From NCBI RefSeq assembly GCF_038595005.1, contig NZ_CP151997.1, positions 1,302,001-1,366,000 on the forward strand: a stretch of 64,000 nt of DNA. Direction: 5' to 3'. This DNA comes from Chryseomicrobium sp. FSL W7-1435 (GTDB taxonomy: Bacteria > Bacillota > Bacilli > Bacillales_A > Planococcaceae). The position numbers and the translations under genes were made by a program. The notes under the pieces were generated by a model, which was not told the DNA's origin, made no database searches, and was given only the letters and a program-made list of their open reading frames with translations. Positions 63,954 through 64,000 of the stretch are shown here, piece after piece; within the stretch, counting starts at the first letter, position 1; the number at the start of each line of letters is the position of its first letter.

Positions 63954-64000
63954 CATCATTCCTCATTTCTCAAATTCAGTAAAGTGCTCTGCAAACTGGT

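Overview
The window is about 64 kb of chromosome from a low-to-moderate GC Gram-positive of the order Bacillales. Gene content and order follow the Bacillus subtilis yt* region (men operon, pckA/metK, leuS, pepV-trmB-ytnP, ytpPQR-sftA-murC-ytxGH-aroA-ccpA-acu/acsA-tyrS-rpsD). Several departures from B. subtilis (no ytxJ, no motPS, no menC after menE, no tRNA-His in the large tRNA cluster) and the intergenic repeats point to a member of the Planococcaceae (Planococcus/Sporosarcina relatives). This assignment is an inference from layout; no search could be run.

Layout. 1-2405: end of a 23S gene, 5S and twenty tRNA genes. 2583-4545: repeat element, ammonium transporter and PII genes read leftward under a TnrA/GlnR-type box. 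4650-10824: menaquinone genes menF-D-H-B-E. 10776-14418: composite repeat, Zur-controlled zinc-binding lipoprotein, yidD, dps and a Nudix/alpha-beta hydrolase fusion. 14417-18890: pckA, S-box riboswitch with metK, a 21-nt unit array, ytoA. 18963-26922: hydrolase lacking its serine, malic enzyme, mnmM, then a sigma-54-type activator without GAFTGA beside a ketone-body/hydroxybutyrate operon (scoA-scoB-permease-bdhA). 26937-29661: T-box and leuS. 29829-44047: long syntenic run of RNA-modification, peptidase and lipid-kinase genes. 44177-51447: sftA, murC, ytxGH, aroA, ccpA. 51483-55798: acuCBA divergent from acsA. 55891-63953: class A PBP, T-box and tyrS, repeats, rpsD with its leader, methionine gamma-lyase, and a GAF-type methionine sulfoxide reductase.

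How parts work together. CcpA is encoded here, and cre-like sites lie beside the sco operon, between acuA and acsA, and at the methionine gamma-lyase gene, so carbon catabolite control links acetate, ketone-body and methionine breakdown. pckA and the malic enzyme gene carry matching TRTG-type -10 regions that could be CcpN sites or simply extended -10 promoters. tRNA charging (leuS, tyrS), SAM synthesis and S4 each have an RNA leader.

Most of the window is ordinary housekeeping. The least explained material is intergenic. (1) A composite element has ends at 2.6 and 10.8 kb and a 126-nt internal module that is absent from the first copy, present once in the second, and tandemly repeated on its own at 60.9-61.2 kb. 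(2) A family of 121-123-nt elements at 14.4, 39.4 and 60.8 kb has fixed ends and about four or five 20-21-nt modules; a 14-unit array at 18.0-18.3 kb appears to be an expanded relative.
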